Shown in pieces: positions 32,122 through 42,625 of a DNA stretch of 64,000 nt (position 1 is its first letter; the number at the start of each line of letters is the position of its first letter). This DNA is from Nitrosovibrio sp. Nv4. Lineage in GTDB: Bacteria; Pseudomonadota; Gammaproteobacteria; Burkholderiales; Nitrosomonadaceae. A model generated the notes under the pieces. The model was not told the DNA's origin and made no database searches. It was given only the letters and a program-made list of their open reading frames with translations. The stretch is taken from the NCBI RefSeq assembly GCF_900215485.1, contig NZ_OCMZ01000001.1:992001-1056000 (forward strand), written 5' to 3'. The translations under genes were made by a program, and so were the position numbers.

Positions 32122-33825
32122 TTACACCAGAATCATTTCAGAAAGACCTTTTCCACCTGGCACCATGGGGAAGACATTCTCGGTCTGGTCCGTTATGAAA
32201 TCCATGAATACCAGCCTGTCTTTGAGTTTGAATGCCTCTTCCAATGCGTTTTGGATATCGCCGGGCTGCTCGATTTTCATACCGACATGACCATAGCTCT
32301 CCGCCAATTTGACAAAATTCGGCAGCGCATCCATGTAAGACTCAGCGTAACGATTGCCATGGAAGAATTGTTGCCACTGCCGCACCATCCCCATATATCG
32401 ATTGTTCAAATTGATGATCTTGAGCGGAAGATTATATTGCTTGCAGGTGGATAGCTCCTGTATGCACATCTGGATGCTGGCCTCGCCCGTAACGCAAGCC
32501 ACCGCGCCTTTGGGGTTTGCGAACTGCACGCCCATGGCTGCGGGAAGACCAAAGCCCATGGTTCCGAGGCCACCCGAATTTATCCACCGTCTTGGCAAAT
32601 CGAATTTATAGAATTGGGCGGCCCACATCTGATGCTGGCCGACATCCGACGTAACAAAAGCGTTACCGCTGGTTACCTCATAGAGCTTTTCGACCACCAT
32701 TTGCGGCTTGATGATCGAGCTGGCGCGGTCGTATTTGAGGCAATCGCGCGCACGCCACAGATTGATCTGGGTCCACCAGGCGTCAAGGGCGGTTTGATCG
32801 GGCTTCTCCTTGCGGACCTTGAGCAATTTTATAAGTTCGTCCAGCACGCCGGAAACACTGCCAACAATGGGCACATCGACCTTGACGCGCTTGGAGATGG
32901 ATGAAGGATCGATGTCTATGTGAATAATCTTGCGGTCTTCGTTGAAGAAATGCTTTGGATTGCCGATGACGCGATCGTCAAATCGGGCGCCAACAGCCAC
33001 AAGCACATCGCAATGCTGCATAGCCATATTGGCTTCGTATGTGCCATGCATGCCAAGCATCCCTACAAACTGATTGTCTGTCGCGGGATATCCGCCCAAT
33101 CCCATCAGCGTATTGGTACAAGGAAAGCCCAGCATTCGTACCAACTCAATCAATTGCGGCGACGCATCACTCAGGATCACGCCACCGCCCGTGTAGATCA
33201 TCGGCCGCTTGGCTTCCAGTATCAGCTGTACCGCTTTCTTGATTTGTCCGGCATGTCCCCTGATGACCGGGTTATACGAGCGCATCGAAACACTCTCCGG
33301 ATAGACGAATGCCGTTTTCTGCTGACTGACATCCTTTGGAATATCCACCAGCACTGGGCCGGGGCGGCCGGTTGAAGCGATATAAAACGCTTTCTTGATG
33401 GTAGTGGCCAGTTCAGCGATATCTTTTACCAGAAAGTTATGTTTAACGCAGGGGCGGGTAATACCAACGGTATCCACTTCCTGAAATGCATCCAGTCCGA
33501 TGGCGTGCGTCGGCACTTGCCCACTGATGATGACCAGAGGAATCGAGTCCATATAAGCAGTGGCGATGCCGGTTACGGCATTAGTCACGCCGGGACCGGA
33601 TGTCACCAGGGCCACTCCTGTCCTGTTACTGGAGCGTGCATAGCCATCCGCTGCATGCACTGCCGCTTGTTCATGGCGCACCAGCACATGTTTGACCTTG
33701 TCCTGCTTGAACAACTCATCATAAATGAACAGCACGGCGCCACCGGGATAGCCAAAGATATGGTCCACCCCTTCCTCCTGCAAACAACGCACCGTGATTT
33801 CAGCGCCAGTCAGTTCAGTGCTCAT
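32122..33825 (-). CDS. ilvI: Acetolactate synthase large subunit (biosynthetic)
   Basis: Catalytic subunit of acetohydroxyacid synthase, ThDP- and FAD-dependent, first shared step of branched-chain amino acid synthesis. ThDP-binding Glu lies in RHEQAAVHAADGYAR; GGLGTMGFGLPAAMGVQ and the C-terminal ThDP motif region near GEASIQMCIQEL are visible. In that last motif GEAS replaces the commoner GDGS, so Asp is substituted by Glu. The ATG at 33825 (MSTELTGAEITVR) is preferred to 33849. Length 567 residues, normal. Confidence 0.95.
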   Translation of the reverse strand: MSTELTGAEITVRCLQEEGVDHIFGYPGGAVLFIYDELFKQDKVKHVLVRHEQAAVHAADGYARSSNRTGVALVTSGPGVTNAVTGIATAYMDSIPLVIISGQVPTHAIGLDAFQEVDTVGITRPCVKHNFLVKDIAELATTIKKAFYIASTGRPGPVLVDIPKDVSQQKTAFVYPESVSMRSYNPVIRGHAGQIKKAVQLILEAKRPMIYTGGGVILSDASPQLIELVRMLGFPCTNTLMGLGGYPATDNQFVGMLGMHGTYEANMAMQHCDVLVAVGARFDDRVIGNPKHFFNEDRKIIHIDIDPSSISKRVKVDVPIVGSVSGVLDELIKLLKVRKEKPDQTALDAWWTQINLWRARDCLKYDRASSIIKPQMVVEKLYEVTSGNAFVTSDVGQHQMWAAQFYKFDLPRRWINSGGLGTMGFGLPAAMGVQFANPKGAVACVTGEASIQMCIQELSTCKQYNLPLKIINLNNRYMGMVRQWQQFFHGNRYAESYMDALPNFVKLAESYGHVGMKIEQPGDIQNALEEAFKLKDRLVFMDFITDQTENVFPMVPGGKGLSEMILV

Positions 33826-34150
33826 GCTATCTTTAATTCCAATGTTCAATGTTGAGTATCAGCAAAAATATATTAAATAGAACGTTGAACAGTAACGTTT
33901 AGGTGATCTCTGGTCAATCGCTTTGATCAGGGGTCCACGGGGACGGGAGTTATGCTCCGGCGTATCCAAAAGTTGTTTCATCAAACAGGCAACTGCAGCC
34001 TGTAGGGAGATGTGAAGGAACGGCAAGTTCAGCAAACCGTGGATGGAGCAAGCCAAACCTCGAGCGTTTCCGTATTGAATAATCGATCGTCGGCTCTAAC
34101 CCATCATTATAATGCTGAATCTGCGCCTCCCGGATGAAAATCAGAGAAAC
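33826..34150. other. Region between fur and ilvI
   Basis: About 325 bp upstream of ilvI and downstream of fur. It holds a 10-nt imperfect inverted repeat (33844-33853 and 33881-33890, GTTCAAtGTT type) flanking an AT-rich stretch. An open frame at 33859-34056 is rich in Leu/Ile/Val codons at its start but has no terminator/antiterminator pair that I can draw, so no leader peptide is claimed. Confidence 0.45.
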
Positions 34151-34603
34151 TCAGCTTTTTTCGTGACTGTCTTTTTCCTCTGTTTTCCGATGGGGGCAAG
34201 CCGGCTTGATGCAGTCCGCGTACAGTGACAGTGAATGTTCGTGTATGGCAAAGCCTCGATCCTTCGCGATTCTGATTTGACGCTTCTCGATTTCAGCGTC
34301 GTAAAATTCTTCCACCCTGCCACACTGCAGGCAAACCAGGTGGTCGTGGTGAGTGCCGCTGGCGAGTTCAAACACCGCCTTGCCGCTTTCAAAATGGTGA
34401 CGCTCAAGCAATCCCGCCTGTTCGAATTGAGTAAGTACCCGATACACCGTGGCAAGACCGATGTCCTCGCCTTCATTAATCAGTGTTCGATAAACATCTT
34501 CCGCCGAGAGATGGCGAACCGGACTGCTTTCGAACAGGCTTAGTATTCTAAGCCGCGGCAGCGTGGCCTTCAAGCCCATGGTTTTAAGATTTGGCTTGCT
34601 CAT
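34151..34603 (-). CDS. fur: Ferric uptake regulator Fur
   Basis: Iron-responsive repressor, about 150 residues. The winged-helix DNA-binding domain ([29 protein letters not shown], with [17 protein letters not shown]) is followed by the metal-binding dimerisation domain ([13 protein letters not shown] with HHDH and CxxC, and a late CIKPACP cysteine pair). The start at 34603 has GGAT at proper distance; 34615 is an alternative. It is divergent from bamE with only about 70 bp between, a standard arrangement in beta- and gammaproteobacteria. Confidence 0.96.
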   Translation of the reverse strand: MSKPNLKTMGLKATLPRLRILSLFESSPVRHLSAEDVYRTLINEGEDIGLATVYRVLTQFEQAGLLERHHFESGKAVFELASGTHHDHLVCLQCGRVEEFYDAEIEKRQIRIAKDRGFAIHEHSLSLYADCIKPACPHRKTEEKDSHEKS

Positions 34604-34676
34604 AGCTATATCCATCCATTAAGTTATTTGCTGTATCATATAACGTTGAGTTTGCTTTGGAAACATACGCCGCCCG

Positions 34677-35342
34677 ATGCGCGCAAGAATACTGACGTTG
34701 GTCGTTTTGCTATTGCTCGCAGGATGTTCGTCTGTTCCATCTTTGCTCTACAAAATCGATATCCAGCAGGGCAATGTCATTACCCAGGAAATGGTGGACA
34801 AACTAAAGCCCGGCATGACCCGTTCGCAGGTCCGCTTCGCGCTGGGTTCGCCCATGATCAGCGACGCTTTTCATGAGAATCGCTGGGATTATGTATATCG
34901 CGTCGATCAGAAGGGACAGCTGGTTGAACAAAGAAACCTGACAGTTTTTTTCGAAGACGACAAGCTGGCGCGCATGGTCGGTACTTTTAAATCTCCGCTT
35001 GCCTTTACTCAGACTCAGACTCAGCCTCAGCCAGCCGGGCCCGCCGATCAAACTGCGCCATCCGCGCCGCTAGTCAGGGAACAGGGCGGTGGTCCGGTTG
35101 CAGATGATGCCCGCGTTTCTGACGCTATCCCGGGTCCTGCCGATGCTCCAGCGCAGGGTGACGCTGCGGCCTCGAGCAGTACGCCGGTTTTGAGCAGTAT
35201 TCCCGATTCGAGCGCCGCTCCGCCTGAGAACGACACTTCAGGTTTGCCGGCGCCGGATAAGGCGAGCCCCATGAGCCCCAGGCAAGTGCCGTCGCAGGCA
35301 ACCGATCCGGGCAATAGAGGTGCGGACCAATTGAAGGAATAG
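34677..35342 (+). CDS. bamE: Outer membrane protein assembly factor BamE with extended C-terminus
   Basis: Lipoprotein subunit of the BAM complex that inserts outer-membrane beta-barrels. Signal peptide and lipobox LLLLAGC (Cys17), then the SmpA/OmlA domain (VITQEMVDKLKPGMTRSQVRFALGSP, HENRWDYVYRV). The domain ends near residue 107; the remaining 110 or so residues are low-complexity, rich in Pro, Ala, Ser, Asp and Gln, beginning with a TQTQTQPQP repeat coded by 6-bp units. At 221 residues it is about twice the length of E. coli BamE. Divergent from fur. Confidence 0.92.
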   Translation: MRARILTLVVLLLLAGCSSVPSLLYKIDIQQGNVITQEMVDKLKPGMTRSQVRFALGSPMISDAFHENRWDYVYRVDQKGQLVEQRNLTVFFEDDKLARMVGTFKSPLAFTQTQTQPQPAGPADQTAPSAPLVREQGGGPVADDARVSDAIPGPADAPAQGDAAASSSTPVLSSIPDSSAAPPENDTSGLPAPDKASPMSPRQVPSQATDPGNRGADQLKE

Positions 35343-35411
35343 GATCCGGATCCACCGGGAGCAGGATTCTGAGGAGCTTGAAAGCGTGAAAAGGGTGTTA
35401 TCAGGATATAA

Positions 35412-36221
<810 letters not shown>

Positions 36222-36320
36222 TCGCCATCTGGTACCTTGCCGCATACATCCGCGAATTGGCGGTACTGCCGGGGATTCATTGAAGCATGCCGCTTTTGGA
36301 AGTATAATTTCTTACTTATG

Positions 36321-36350
36321 AAACGGGACAGGTAGTACTTGTCCCGTTTT
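36321..36350 (+). terminator. Intrinsic terminator between dapB and carA
   Basis: Perfect 10-bp stem (aaacgggaca / tgtcccgttt) with a 9-nt loop, ending in a short T-run. It lies about 100 bp after dapB and 40 bp before carA. Because it sits so near the carA start, attenuation of carAB is a second possibility. Confidence 0.75.
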
Positions 36351-36389
36351 CGTGCCTTGTCCCCCTTTCCCATGTGCCAGGAGCTTCCC

Positions 36390-37550
36390 GTGCCACAACG
36401 CCCGTATGCTGTTCTCGCGCTCGCTGACGGCACAGTTTTTCGTGGCATATCCATCGGTGTGGAAGGTGTCAGTACCGGCGAAGTAGTCTTCAACACTTCC
36501 ATGACCGGCTATCAGGAAATCCTCACCGATCCGTCCTATTGCAGGCAGATCGTTACGCTGACTTATCCGCACATCGGGAACACTGGCACCAACCCCGATG
36601 ATGTGGAATCCGGCAATAGTAATCGCGTACATGCTGCAGGACTGGTGATCCGGGATTTGCCCCTGGTTTCCAGTAATTGGAGACAGACCCAGACCTTGCC
36701 GGAATACCTGGAACAGCAGGGCGTGGTGGCGATTGCGGATATTGATACTCGCAAGCTTACGCGCATTCTGCGGGAAAAAGGTGCGCAGGCCGGCTGTATC
36801 ATGGCGGGATATCCAGATGAAGCTGAAGCACTGAAGCGTGCCAGGGAGTTTCCGGGGCTGGTCGGTATGGATCTGGCCAAAGTGGTGAGTTGCACCCAGT
36901 CTTATGAATGGAACGAAGGCGAATGGAGGCTGGAGCATGACAATCAGCTTGAGAAGAAGCCTCGCTTCCATGTTGTCGCTGTCGATTTTGGAATCAAAAG
37001 CAACATACTCCGTAAGCTGGCGCAGCGTCGCTGCGAGATTACGGTATTGCCCGCGCAAACAACCGCCGAGGAGATTCTGGCGTTACAACCCGACGGCGTG
37101 TTTCTTTCAAACGGGCCTGGCGATCCCGAGGCTTGCGATTATGCCGTCAACGCAACCAGAAAGTTGCTCAAAACAGAAGTGCCCATCTTTGGTGTTTGCA
37201 TGGGGCATCAATTGCTGGGGTTGGCGAGTGGCGCCAAAACCATAAAGATGAAGTTCGGCCACCACGGCGCCAATCATCCCGTGCAGGACCTGGATAGCGG
37301 AAGGGTAGTGATCTCCAGTCAGAACCACGGCTTTGCAGTGGATATCGATACATTGCCGAAGAATGCACGAGTTACCCATTTGTCATTATTTGACGGGAGT
37401 CTCCAGGGGTTTGAGCTGATTGGTCAGCCTGTATTCTGCTTTCAGGGACATCCTGAAGTCAGTCCGGGTCCCCACGATCTGGATTATCTATTCGATAAAT
37501 TCATAGGGTTGATGGAAAGAAAAAAGGACGAATCACACCTTGAAACGTAG
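36390..37550 (+). CDS. carA: Carbamoyl-phosphate synthase small subunit
   Basis: Glutamine amidotransferase subunit delivering ammonia to CarB for carbamoyl phosphate (arginine and pyrimidines). A GTG at 36390 is taken as start since AGGAG lies six nt upstream and [19 protein letters not shown] matches family N-termini; ATGs at 36339 and 36372 are less likely. 386 residues: N-terminal CarA domain, then the class I GATase with [11 protein letters not shown] (Cys about 270) and the His-Glu pair in [10 protein letters not shown]. Confidence 0.96.
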   Translation: MPQRPYAVLALADGTVFRGISIGVEGVSTGEVVFNTSMTGYQEILTDPSYCRQIVTLTYPHIGNTGTNPDDVESGNSNRVHAAGLVIRDLPLVSSNWRQTQTLPEYLEQQGVVAIADIDTRKLTRILREKGAQAGCIMAGYPDEAEALKRAREFPGLVGMDLAKVVSCTQSYEWNEGEWRLEHDNQLEKKPRFHVVAVDFGIKSNILRKLAQRRCEITVLPAQTTAEEILALQPDGVFLSNGPGDPEACDYAVNATRKLLKTEVPIFGVCMGHQLLGLASGAKTIKMKFGHHGANHPVQDLDSGRVVISSQNHGFAVDIDTLPKNARVTHLSLFDGSLQGFELIGQPVFCFQGHPEVSPGPHDLDYLFDKFIGLMERKKDESHLET

Positions 37551-37591
37551 AGGCGGCGCACCGCTTTCATCCCTTACATTTCGCTGCAGCC

Positions 37592-40500
37592 ATGCCTAAA
37601 CGTAACGACATAAAAAGTATACTCATAATCGGCGCGGGACCTATCGTTATCGGGCAGGCCTGCGAGTTCGATTATTCCGGTACGCAGGCGTGCAAGGCAT
37701 TGCGGGAGGAAGGATATCGCGTCATCCTGGTGAACTCCAACCCTGCCACTATCATGACCGATCCGGAAATGGCAGATGTCACTTATATCGAGCCCATTAT
37801 CTGGTCAATTGTGGAGAAAATCATTGCCGTGGAGCGCCCGGACGCGTTGCTGCCGACGATGGGTGGACAGACCGCGTTGAATTGCGCCCTTGACCTGGCA
37901 AAGAACGGCGTTCTGCAAAAATACGGGGTCGAATTGATCGGCGCTTCGCGGGAGGCCATCGACAAGGCTGAGGATCGGGAGAAATTCAAACAGGCGATGA
38001 CCCGTATCGGGTTGAGTTCTGCGCGTTCCGCCATTGCTCATAGCCTGGAGGAAGCGCTGCAGGTACAGGCAATGGTCGGCTACCCCGCCATCATTCGTCC
38101 GTCATTTACCATGGGTGGCAGCGGCGGCGGCATCGCCTATAACCGCGAAGAATTTCTCGGGATTTGCGAGCGTGGACTGGAAGCTTCGCCCACCAGGGAG
38201 CTATTGATCGAGGAATCGGTCATCGGTTGGAAAGAATTCGAGATGGAAGTAATACGTGACAATAAAGACAATTGTATTGTCGTTTGTGCCATTGAGAACC
38301 TTGATCCGATGGGTGTCCATACGGGGGATTCCATCACCGTTGCGCCATCGCAAACGCTGACGGACAAGGAATATCAGATCATGCGCGACGCATCGATAGC
38401 GGTGTTGCGCGAAATCGGCGTTGAAACCGGCGGTTCCAATGTGCAGTTTGCCATTAACCCGCAGGATGGGCGCATGCTTGTCATCGAGATGAATCCACGG
38501 GTATCGCGCTCCTCTGCATTGGCTTCGAAAGCGACCGGATTTCCCATCGCCAAGGTAGCGGCCAAGCTTGCAGTGGGCTATACACTGGATGAGCTGAGAA
38601 ATGACATTACTGGCGGCGCAATGCCGGCATCATTCGAGCCGTCCATAGACTATGTCGTCACTAAGATACCGCGTTTCGCCTTCGAGAAATTCCCTCAGGC
38701 CAATGATCGTCTTACCACCCAGATGAAGTCGGTGGGCGAGGTGATGGCGATTGGACGCACTTTTCAGGAATCTTTCCAAAAAGCCTTGCGTGGACTGGAG
38801 ATCGGTGCCGATGGTCTGGATGAGAAAACGGCAGATATAGAAACCATCGCAACCGAATTGGCTGATCCGGGACCGGAGCGAATCTGGTATGTGGCCGACG
38901 CGCTTCGCTGTGGCATGGCTTTTGATGAAATTCAAGGTCATACACACATTGATCCCTGGTTCCTGGCGCAGATCGAAGATCTGATAAGGCAGGAGCAATC
39001 GCTTGCGGGAAAGTCTCTGGATGCACTGGACCGGCATGCATTGCGCAAACTAAAGCGTAGCGGTTTCTCCGACCGGCGACTGGCAAAGCTGATGAATACA
39101 ACGCAGGAGGCGGTTCGCTCCAGGCGCCATCAACTTGGCTTGCGTCCGGTATACAAGCGGGTCGATACCTGCGCTGCGGAGTTTGCTACTCGCACCGCTT
39201 ACATGTATTCCACTTATGAGGAGGAGTGCGAAGCGCTGCCCAGTACCCGAAAAAAAATCATGGTGCTGGGCGGTGGTCCCAATCGCATCGGTCAGGGTAT
39301 CGAGTTCGATTACTGCTGTGTTCATGCGGCGCTGGCGTTGCGTGAGGATGGGTTCGAGACCATCATGGTCAACTGCAATCCTGAAACGGTCTCGACCGAT
39401 TACGATATTTCCGACCGGCTTTATTTCGAGCCATTGACGCTGGAGGATGTGCTCGAAATCGTCGCGGTGGAGAAGCCTTCGGGGGTGATCGTTCAATTCG
39501 GTGGCCAGACTCCGCTGAAACTTGCGCGCGATCTCGAGGCGAATGGCGTGCCTATTATCGGGACCAGCCCCGACATGATCGACTGCGCCGAAGATCGGGA
39601 GCGTTTCCAGAAGATGCTGCAACAACTTGGGCTGAAACAGCCGTCAAATCGCACTGTCCGCGACGCGGACGCCGCAATTACGGCCGCTAACGAAATCGGT
39701 TATCCGCTGGTCGTGCGTCCCAGTTATGTGTTGGGAGGGCGCGCCATGGAAATTATCCACGAGCAGGCATATCTTGAGCGCTACATGCGAGAGGCTGTAA
39801 AGGTTTCGCACGATTCGCCGGTGCTATTGGATCATTTTCTGAATGACGCCGTTGAGGTGGATGTGGATGCGGTTTGCGACGGAAAAGCCGTGCTGATCGC
39901 GGGTATTATGGAACACATAGAGCAGGCTGGCGTGCACTCGGGCGATTCGGCCTGTTCGCTGCCACCTTTCAGCCTGTCGGTCCCCTTGCAGGATGAGTTG
40001 CGTCGCCAAACGTCAGCAATGGCGCATGCACTCAAAGTGGTGGGACTGATGAATGTGCAATTCGCCATTCAGGGCAACACGGTATACGTCCTGGAAGTCA
40101 ATCCCAGAGCGTCGCGCACGGTGCCCTTCGTATCCAAAGCCACCGGATTGCAGTTGGCCAAAATTTCCGCCCGCTGTATGACGGGTAAGACGCTTGCCCA
40201 GCAAGGTCTGGTCAAAGAAGTGATTCCTTACTATTATTCGGTTAAGGAAGCCGTCTTTCCTTTTATTAAATTTCCCGGTGTGGATACCATACTCGGGCCT
40301 GAAATGAAGTCTACGGGCGAAGTCATGGGAGTCGGGCAAACTTTTGCGGAGGCGTTTGTCAAGTCGCAACTGGCAGCCGGAGTAAAATTGCCGCTAGCAG
40401 GTAAAGTCTTCATAAGCGTGCGCCAGGTAGATAAGCCGCGCGTGGTGGAAATCGCCCGCAATCTTGCGAAACTGGGATTCACACTTTATGCTACTCGCGG

Positions 40501-40822
40501 TACTGCTGCAGTGCTGAGCTCGGCGGGGTTGGCCGTAACACCAGTCAACAAGGTGGCGGAAGGGCGTCCACATATAGTAGACATGATCAAGAATGGCGAG
40601 ATAGACTTGATTATCAATACCGTGGAGGATAAGCGGAGTGCAATTCACGATTCCTATTCGATCCGCCATGCCGTGTTGCAGGCGAGGGTGACGTATTTCA
40701 CGACCTTGGCAGGCGCGCGCGCTGCCTGCATCGGCATGGCAAGCATGCGGGAGCTGCAGGTCTATAGCTTGCAGCAGCTGCATGGATTGCTGGAAGCTGC
40801 GCCATTGAACGCCGTCTCGTGA
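37592..40822 (+). CDS. carB: Carbamoyl-phosphate synthase large subunit
   Basis: Synthetase subunit, 1076 residues, with two homologous ATP-grasp halves: the first opens with [20 protein letters not shown], the second with [19 protein letters not shown] near residue 560. Each half carries ATP-grasp blocks ([16 protein letters not shown] and [15 protein letters not shown]), and an MGS-like allosteric domain ends the protein (from about 940). It follows carA by 41 bp. Expected allosteric control by UMP, IMP and ornithine is family knowledge. Confidence 0.98.
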   Translation: MPKRNDIKSILIIGAGPIVIGQACEFDYSGTQACKALREEGYRVILVNSNPATIMTDPEMADVTYIEPIIWSIVEKIIAVERPDALLPTMGGQTALNCALDLAKNGVLQKYGVELIGASREAIDKAEDREKFKQAMTRIGLSSARSAIAHSLEEALQVQAMVGYPAIIRPSFTMGGSGGGIAYNREEFLGICERGLEASPTRELLIEESVIGWKEFEMEVIRDNKDNCIVVCAIENLDPMGVHTGDSITVAPSQTLTDKEYQIMRDASIAVLREIGVETGGSNVQFAINPQDGRMLVIEMNPRVSRSSALASKATGFPIAKVAAKLAVGYTLDELRNDITGGAMPASFEPSIDYVVTKIPRFAFEKFPQANDRLTTQMKSVGEVMAIGRTFQESFQKALRGLEIGADGLDEKTADIETIATELADPGPERIWYVADALRCGMAFDEIQGHTHIDPWFLAQIEDLIRQEQSLAGKSLDALDRHALRKLKRSGFSDRRLAKLMNTTQEAVRSRRHQLGLRPVYKRVDTCAAEFATRTAYMYSTYEEECEALPSTRKKIMVLGGGPNRIGQGIEFDYCCVHAALALREDGFETIMVNCNPETVSTDYDISDRLYFEPLTLEDVLEIVAVEKPSGVIVQFGGQTPLKLARDLEANGVPIIGTSPDMIDCAEDRERFQKMLQQLGLKQPSNRTVRDADAAITAANEIGYPLVVRPSYVLGGRAMEIIHEQAYLERYMREAVKVSHDSPVLLDHFLNDAVEVDVDAVCDGKAVLIAGIMEHIEQAGVHSGDSACSLPPFSLSVPLQDELRRQTSAMAHALKVVGLMNVQFAIQGNTVYVLEVNPRASRTVPFVSKATGLQLAKISARCMTGKTLAQQGLVKEVIPYYYSVKEAVFPFIKFPGVDTILGPEMKSTGEVMGVGQTFAEAFVKSQLAAGVKLPLAGKVFISVRQVDKPRVVEIARNLAKLGFTLYATRGTAAVLSSAGLAVTPVNKVAEGRPHIVDMIKNGEIDLIINTVEDKRSAIHDSYSIRHAVLQARVTYFTTLAGARAACIGMASMRELQVYSLQQLHGLLEAAPLNAVS

Positions 40823-40926
40823 AAAATGGCATGGCACCCCTTCAATCGCAATGAGCAAGCCGGGCTGTGATCAAGCAAATAAATTCGCAACGAAGTTGAA
40901 CGCAAACAGGGTGTGGTAAAGAGACT

Positions 40927-41403
40927 ATGAGCACAATTCCATTAACAGTCGTTGGCGCGGCAAAACTACGCGCTGAATTGCAGGAAATGAAAACCGTCCA
41001 GCGTCCCGCCGTAATTGCGGCGATTGCGGAAGCCCGTTCCCACGGTGATCTTTCCGAAAATGCCGAATACGATGCTGCCAAGGAACGGCAAGGTTTTATT
41101 GAAGGACGCATTGCCGAGCTGGAGAGCAAGCTCGCCAATGCCCAGATCATCGACCCAGCGCTGCTGGATGCTGACGGCGCCTGCGTATTTGGCGCAACCA
41201 TCGATCTTGAAGATATGGCCAGCGAGACGACGGTAACTTACCAGATCGTTGGTGACGACGAGGCCGATATCAAGGAGGGAAAGATTTCTATAAGTTCCCC
41301 CATTTCCCGCGCTTTGATAGGCAAATATCCTGGAGACGTGGCCGAAGTTCTAGCGCCGGGAGGGTTGCGGGAGTATGAGATACTTGACGTAAAATATGTT
41401 TGA
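40927..41403 (+). CDS. greA: Transcription elongation factor GreA
   Basis: 158 residues: N-terminal coiled coil that enters the RNA polymerase secondary channel, with the tip acidic residues in [17 protein letters not shown], and the C-terminal FKBP-like domain ([26 protein letters not shown]). It rescues backtracked polymerase by stimulating transcript cleavage. It follows carB by about 100 bp on the same strand, the common betaproteobacterial order. Confidence 0.97.
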   Translation: MSTIPLTVVGAAKLRAELQEMKTVQRPAVIAAIAEARSHGDLSENAEYDAAKERQGFIEGRIAELESKLANAQIIDPALLDADGACVFGATIDLEDMASETTVTYQIVGDDEADIKEGKISISSPISRALIGKYPGDVAEVLAPGGLREYEILDVKYV

Positions 41404-41448
41404 TTACCGGGATACCTGGCTGCTGAAACAGTAATGTATCCGACCATG

Positions 41449-41808
41449 CTAGGCGGAAAGACCGCGTTTGGTTTGACGTAACTTCTTCTCGTTGCCAAGA
41501 GGAGTGATATCCGGCTTGGTTGTCTCGATTGTTTCGGCTGATCGGGGCCGGTAGATCACCAGTATTTTGCCGATGTGCTGAACGGCGACAGCTTCAAGTC
41601 GCCTGCAGATTTCCTCCAGCAAGGCGTTTCTTGTTTCACGCTCATCACTGGATACCTTGACTTTGATCAGCTCGTGGCTTTTGAGTCCCACGTCCAGTTC
41701 ACGCATAATGCCTTCCGACAAACCCGCCGCACCTATCCAGACAATTGGTTTCTTCCCGTGGGCACGCGACCTGAGATCACGTCGCCGAGCGAGAGCAAGT
41801 TCTAACAT
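41449..41808 (-). CDS. yhbY: YhbY family RNA-binding protein
   Basis: A CRS1/YhbY (CRM) domain protein of 119 residues, associated with pre-50S ribosomal particles. The domain is seen in RAHGKKPIVWIGAAGLSEGIMREL, SHELIKVKVSSDERETRN and AVQHIGKILVIYRP; a basic tail follows. The ATG at 41808 begins the domain; the frame is open upstream to 42165 but that part opposes rlmE. It is divergent from rlmE with 30 bp between, so their promoters overlap or face each other. Confidence 0.9.
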   Translation of the reverse strand: MLELALARRRDLRSRAHGKKPIVWIGAAGLSEGIMRELDVGLKSHELIKVKVSSDERETRNALLEEICRRLEAVAVQHIGKILVIYRPRSAETIETTKPDITPLGNEKKLRQTKRGLSA

Positions 41809-41838
41809 AAGACGTCCCAAAATACGCGATTTTAAGCG

Positions 41839-42480
41839 ATGAAACGTTCCAAGACCAGTAAAACCTGGATGAAAGAGCATGTGAACGATTTCTTTGTAAA
41901 GCAGGCAAAAAAAGAGGGCTACCGTTCCCGTGCCGCCTACAAGCTGATCGAAATCGCCGAGCGCGACCATCTGTTTAGGCCGGGCATGACAATTGTGGAT
42001 CTCGGTGCGGCTCCCGGAGGCTGGTCGCAGGTTGCAGCAGAAAAACTGGGGGGAAAAGGCAGAGTGATTGCCTTGGACCTGCTGGAAATGACGGCCTTGC
42101 CCGGCGTTACATTCATTCAGGGGGATTTCACAGAAGCCTCTGTTTTGGAGGAACTGAAAAAACATTTGGAAAAATATCCTCTTGACCTTGTAATTTCGGA
42201 CATGTCACCTAATATAACGGGCATAGGAGTGACCGATCAGGCGCGCGGCATGTATCTTGCGGAGCTGGCTTTGGAATTCTCCGCAGAGCGATTGAACTAT
42301 GGCGGTAATTTTCTCGTCAAAGTGTTTCAGGGTTCCGGTTTTGAGGAGTTTCTACGCACAATGCGCACTACATTCGGCCGAGTGGTAACACGTAAACCTG
42401 AAGCATCTCGTGGCCGTAGCAGCGAAATCTATTTGCTGGGGCTGGGGAGGCGGAATTCAGATATTCCAGCTAAAAGGTAG
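41839..42480 (+). CDS. rlmE: 23S rRNA (uridine-2'-O)-methyltransferase RlmE
   Basis: RrmJ/FtsJ methyltransferase of 213 residues, methylating the 2'-OH of U2552 in the 23S A loop. The SAM-binding motif VDLGAAPGGWSQVAAEKL and the K-D-K-E catalytic set (Lys in RSRAAYKLIEI, Asp in VISDMSPNITG, Lys in NFLVKVFQG, Glu in SSEIYLLG) are present. It precedes ftsH, as in E. coli (rlmE-ftsH), and is divergent from yhbY. Confidence 0.97.
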   Translation: MKRSKTSKTWMKEHVNDFFVKQAKKEGYRSRAAYKLIEIAERDHLFRPGMTIVDLGAAPGGWSQVAAEKLGGKGRVIALDLLEMTALPGVTFIQGDFTEASVLEELKKHLEKYPLDLVISDMSPNITGIGVTDQARGMYLAELALEFSAERLNYGGNFLVKVFQGSGFEEFLRTMRTTFGRVVTRKPEASRGRSSEIYLLGLGRRNSDIPAKR

Positions 42481-42625
42481 TAGCCAGCAGACAGGTGAAA
42501 GGTGAAAGGTAGACGGGTTCGGGAAATCACGGCGGCCGCGGTGGACGGGCCGGCTATTATAAATCTCGAAATGGGTTTAGAATGAAACACCCAAGGATTT
42601 TGACGGCGCAAGCCAAGGAGTTATC

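Noticed and set aside
33859-34056. Possible branched-chain amino acid leader peptide upstream of ilvI
   Set aside because: Leu/Ile/Val-rich start but too long, no run of control codons and no alternative terminator/antiterminator fold visible.
38630-39625. Minus-strand frames opposite carB (up to 191 codons)
   Set aside because: Antisense shadows of a highly conserved gene; no recognisable domain.
42490-42520. Short ggtgaaa tandem repeat before ftsH
   Set aside because: Only two to three copies of a simple unit; no clear role.
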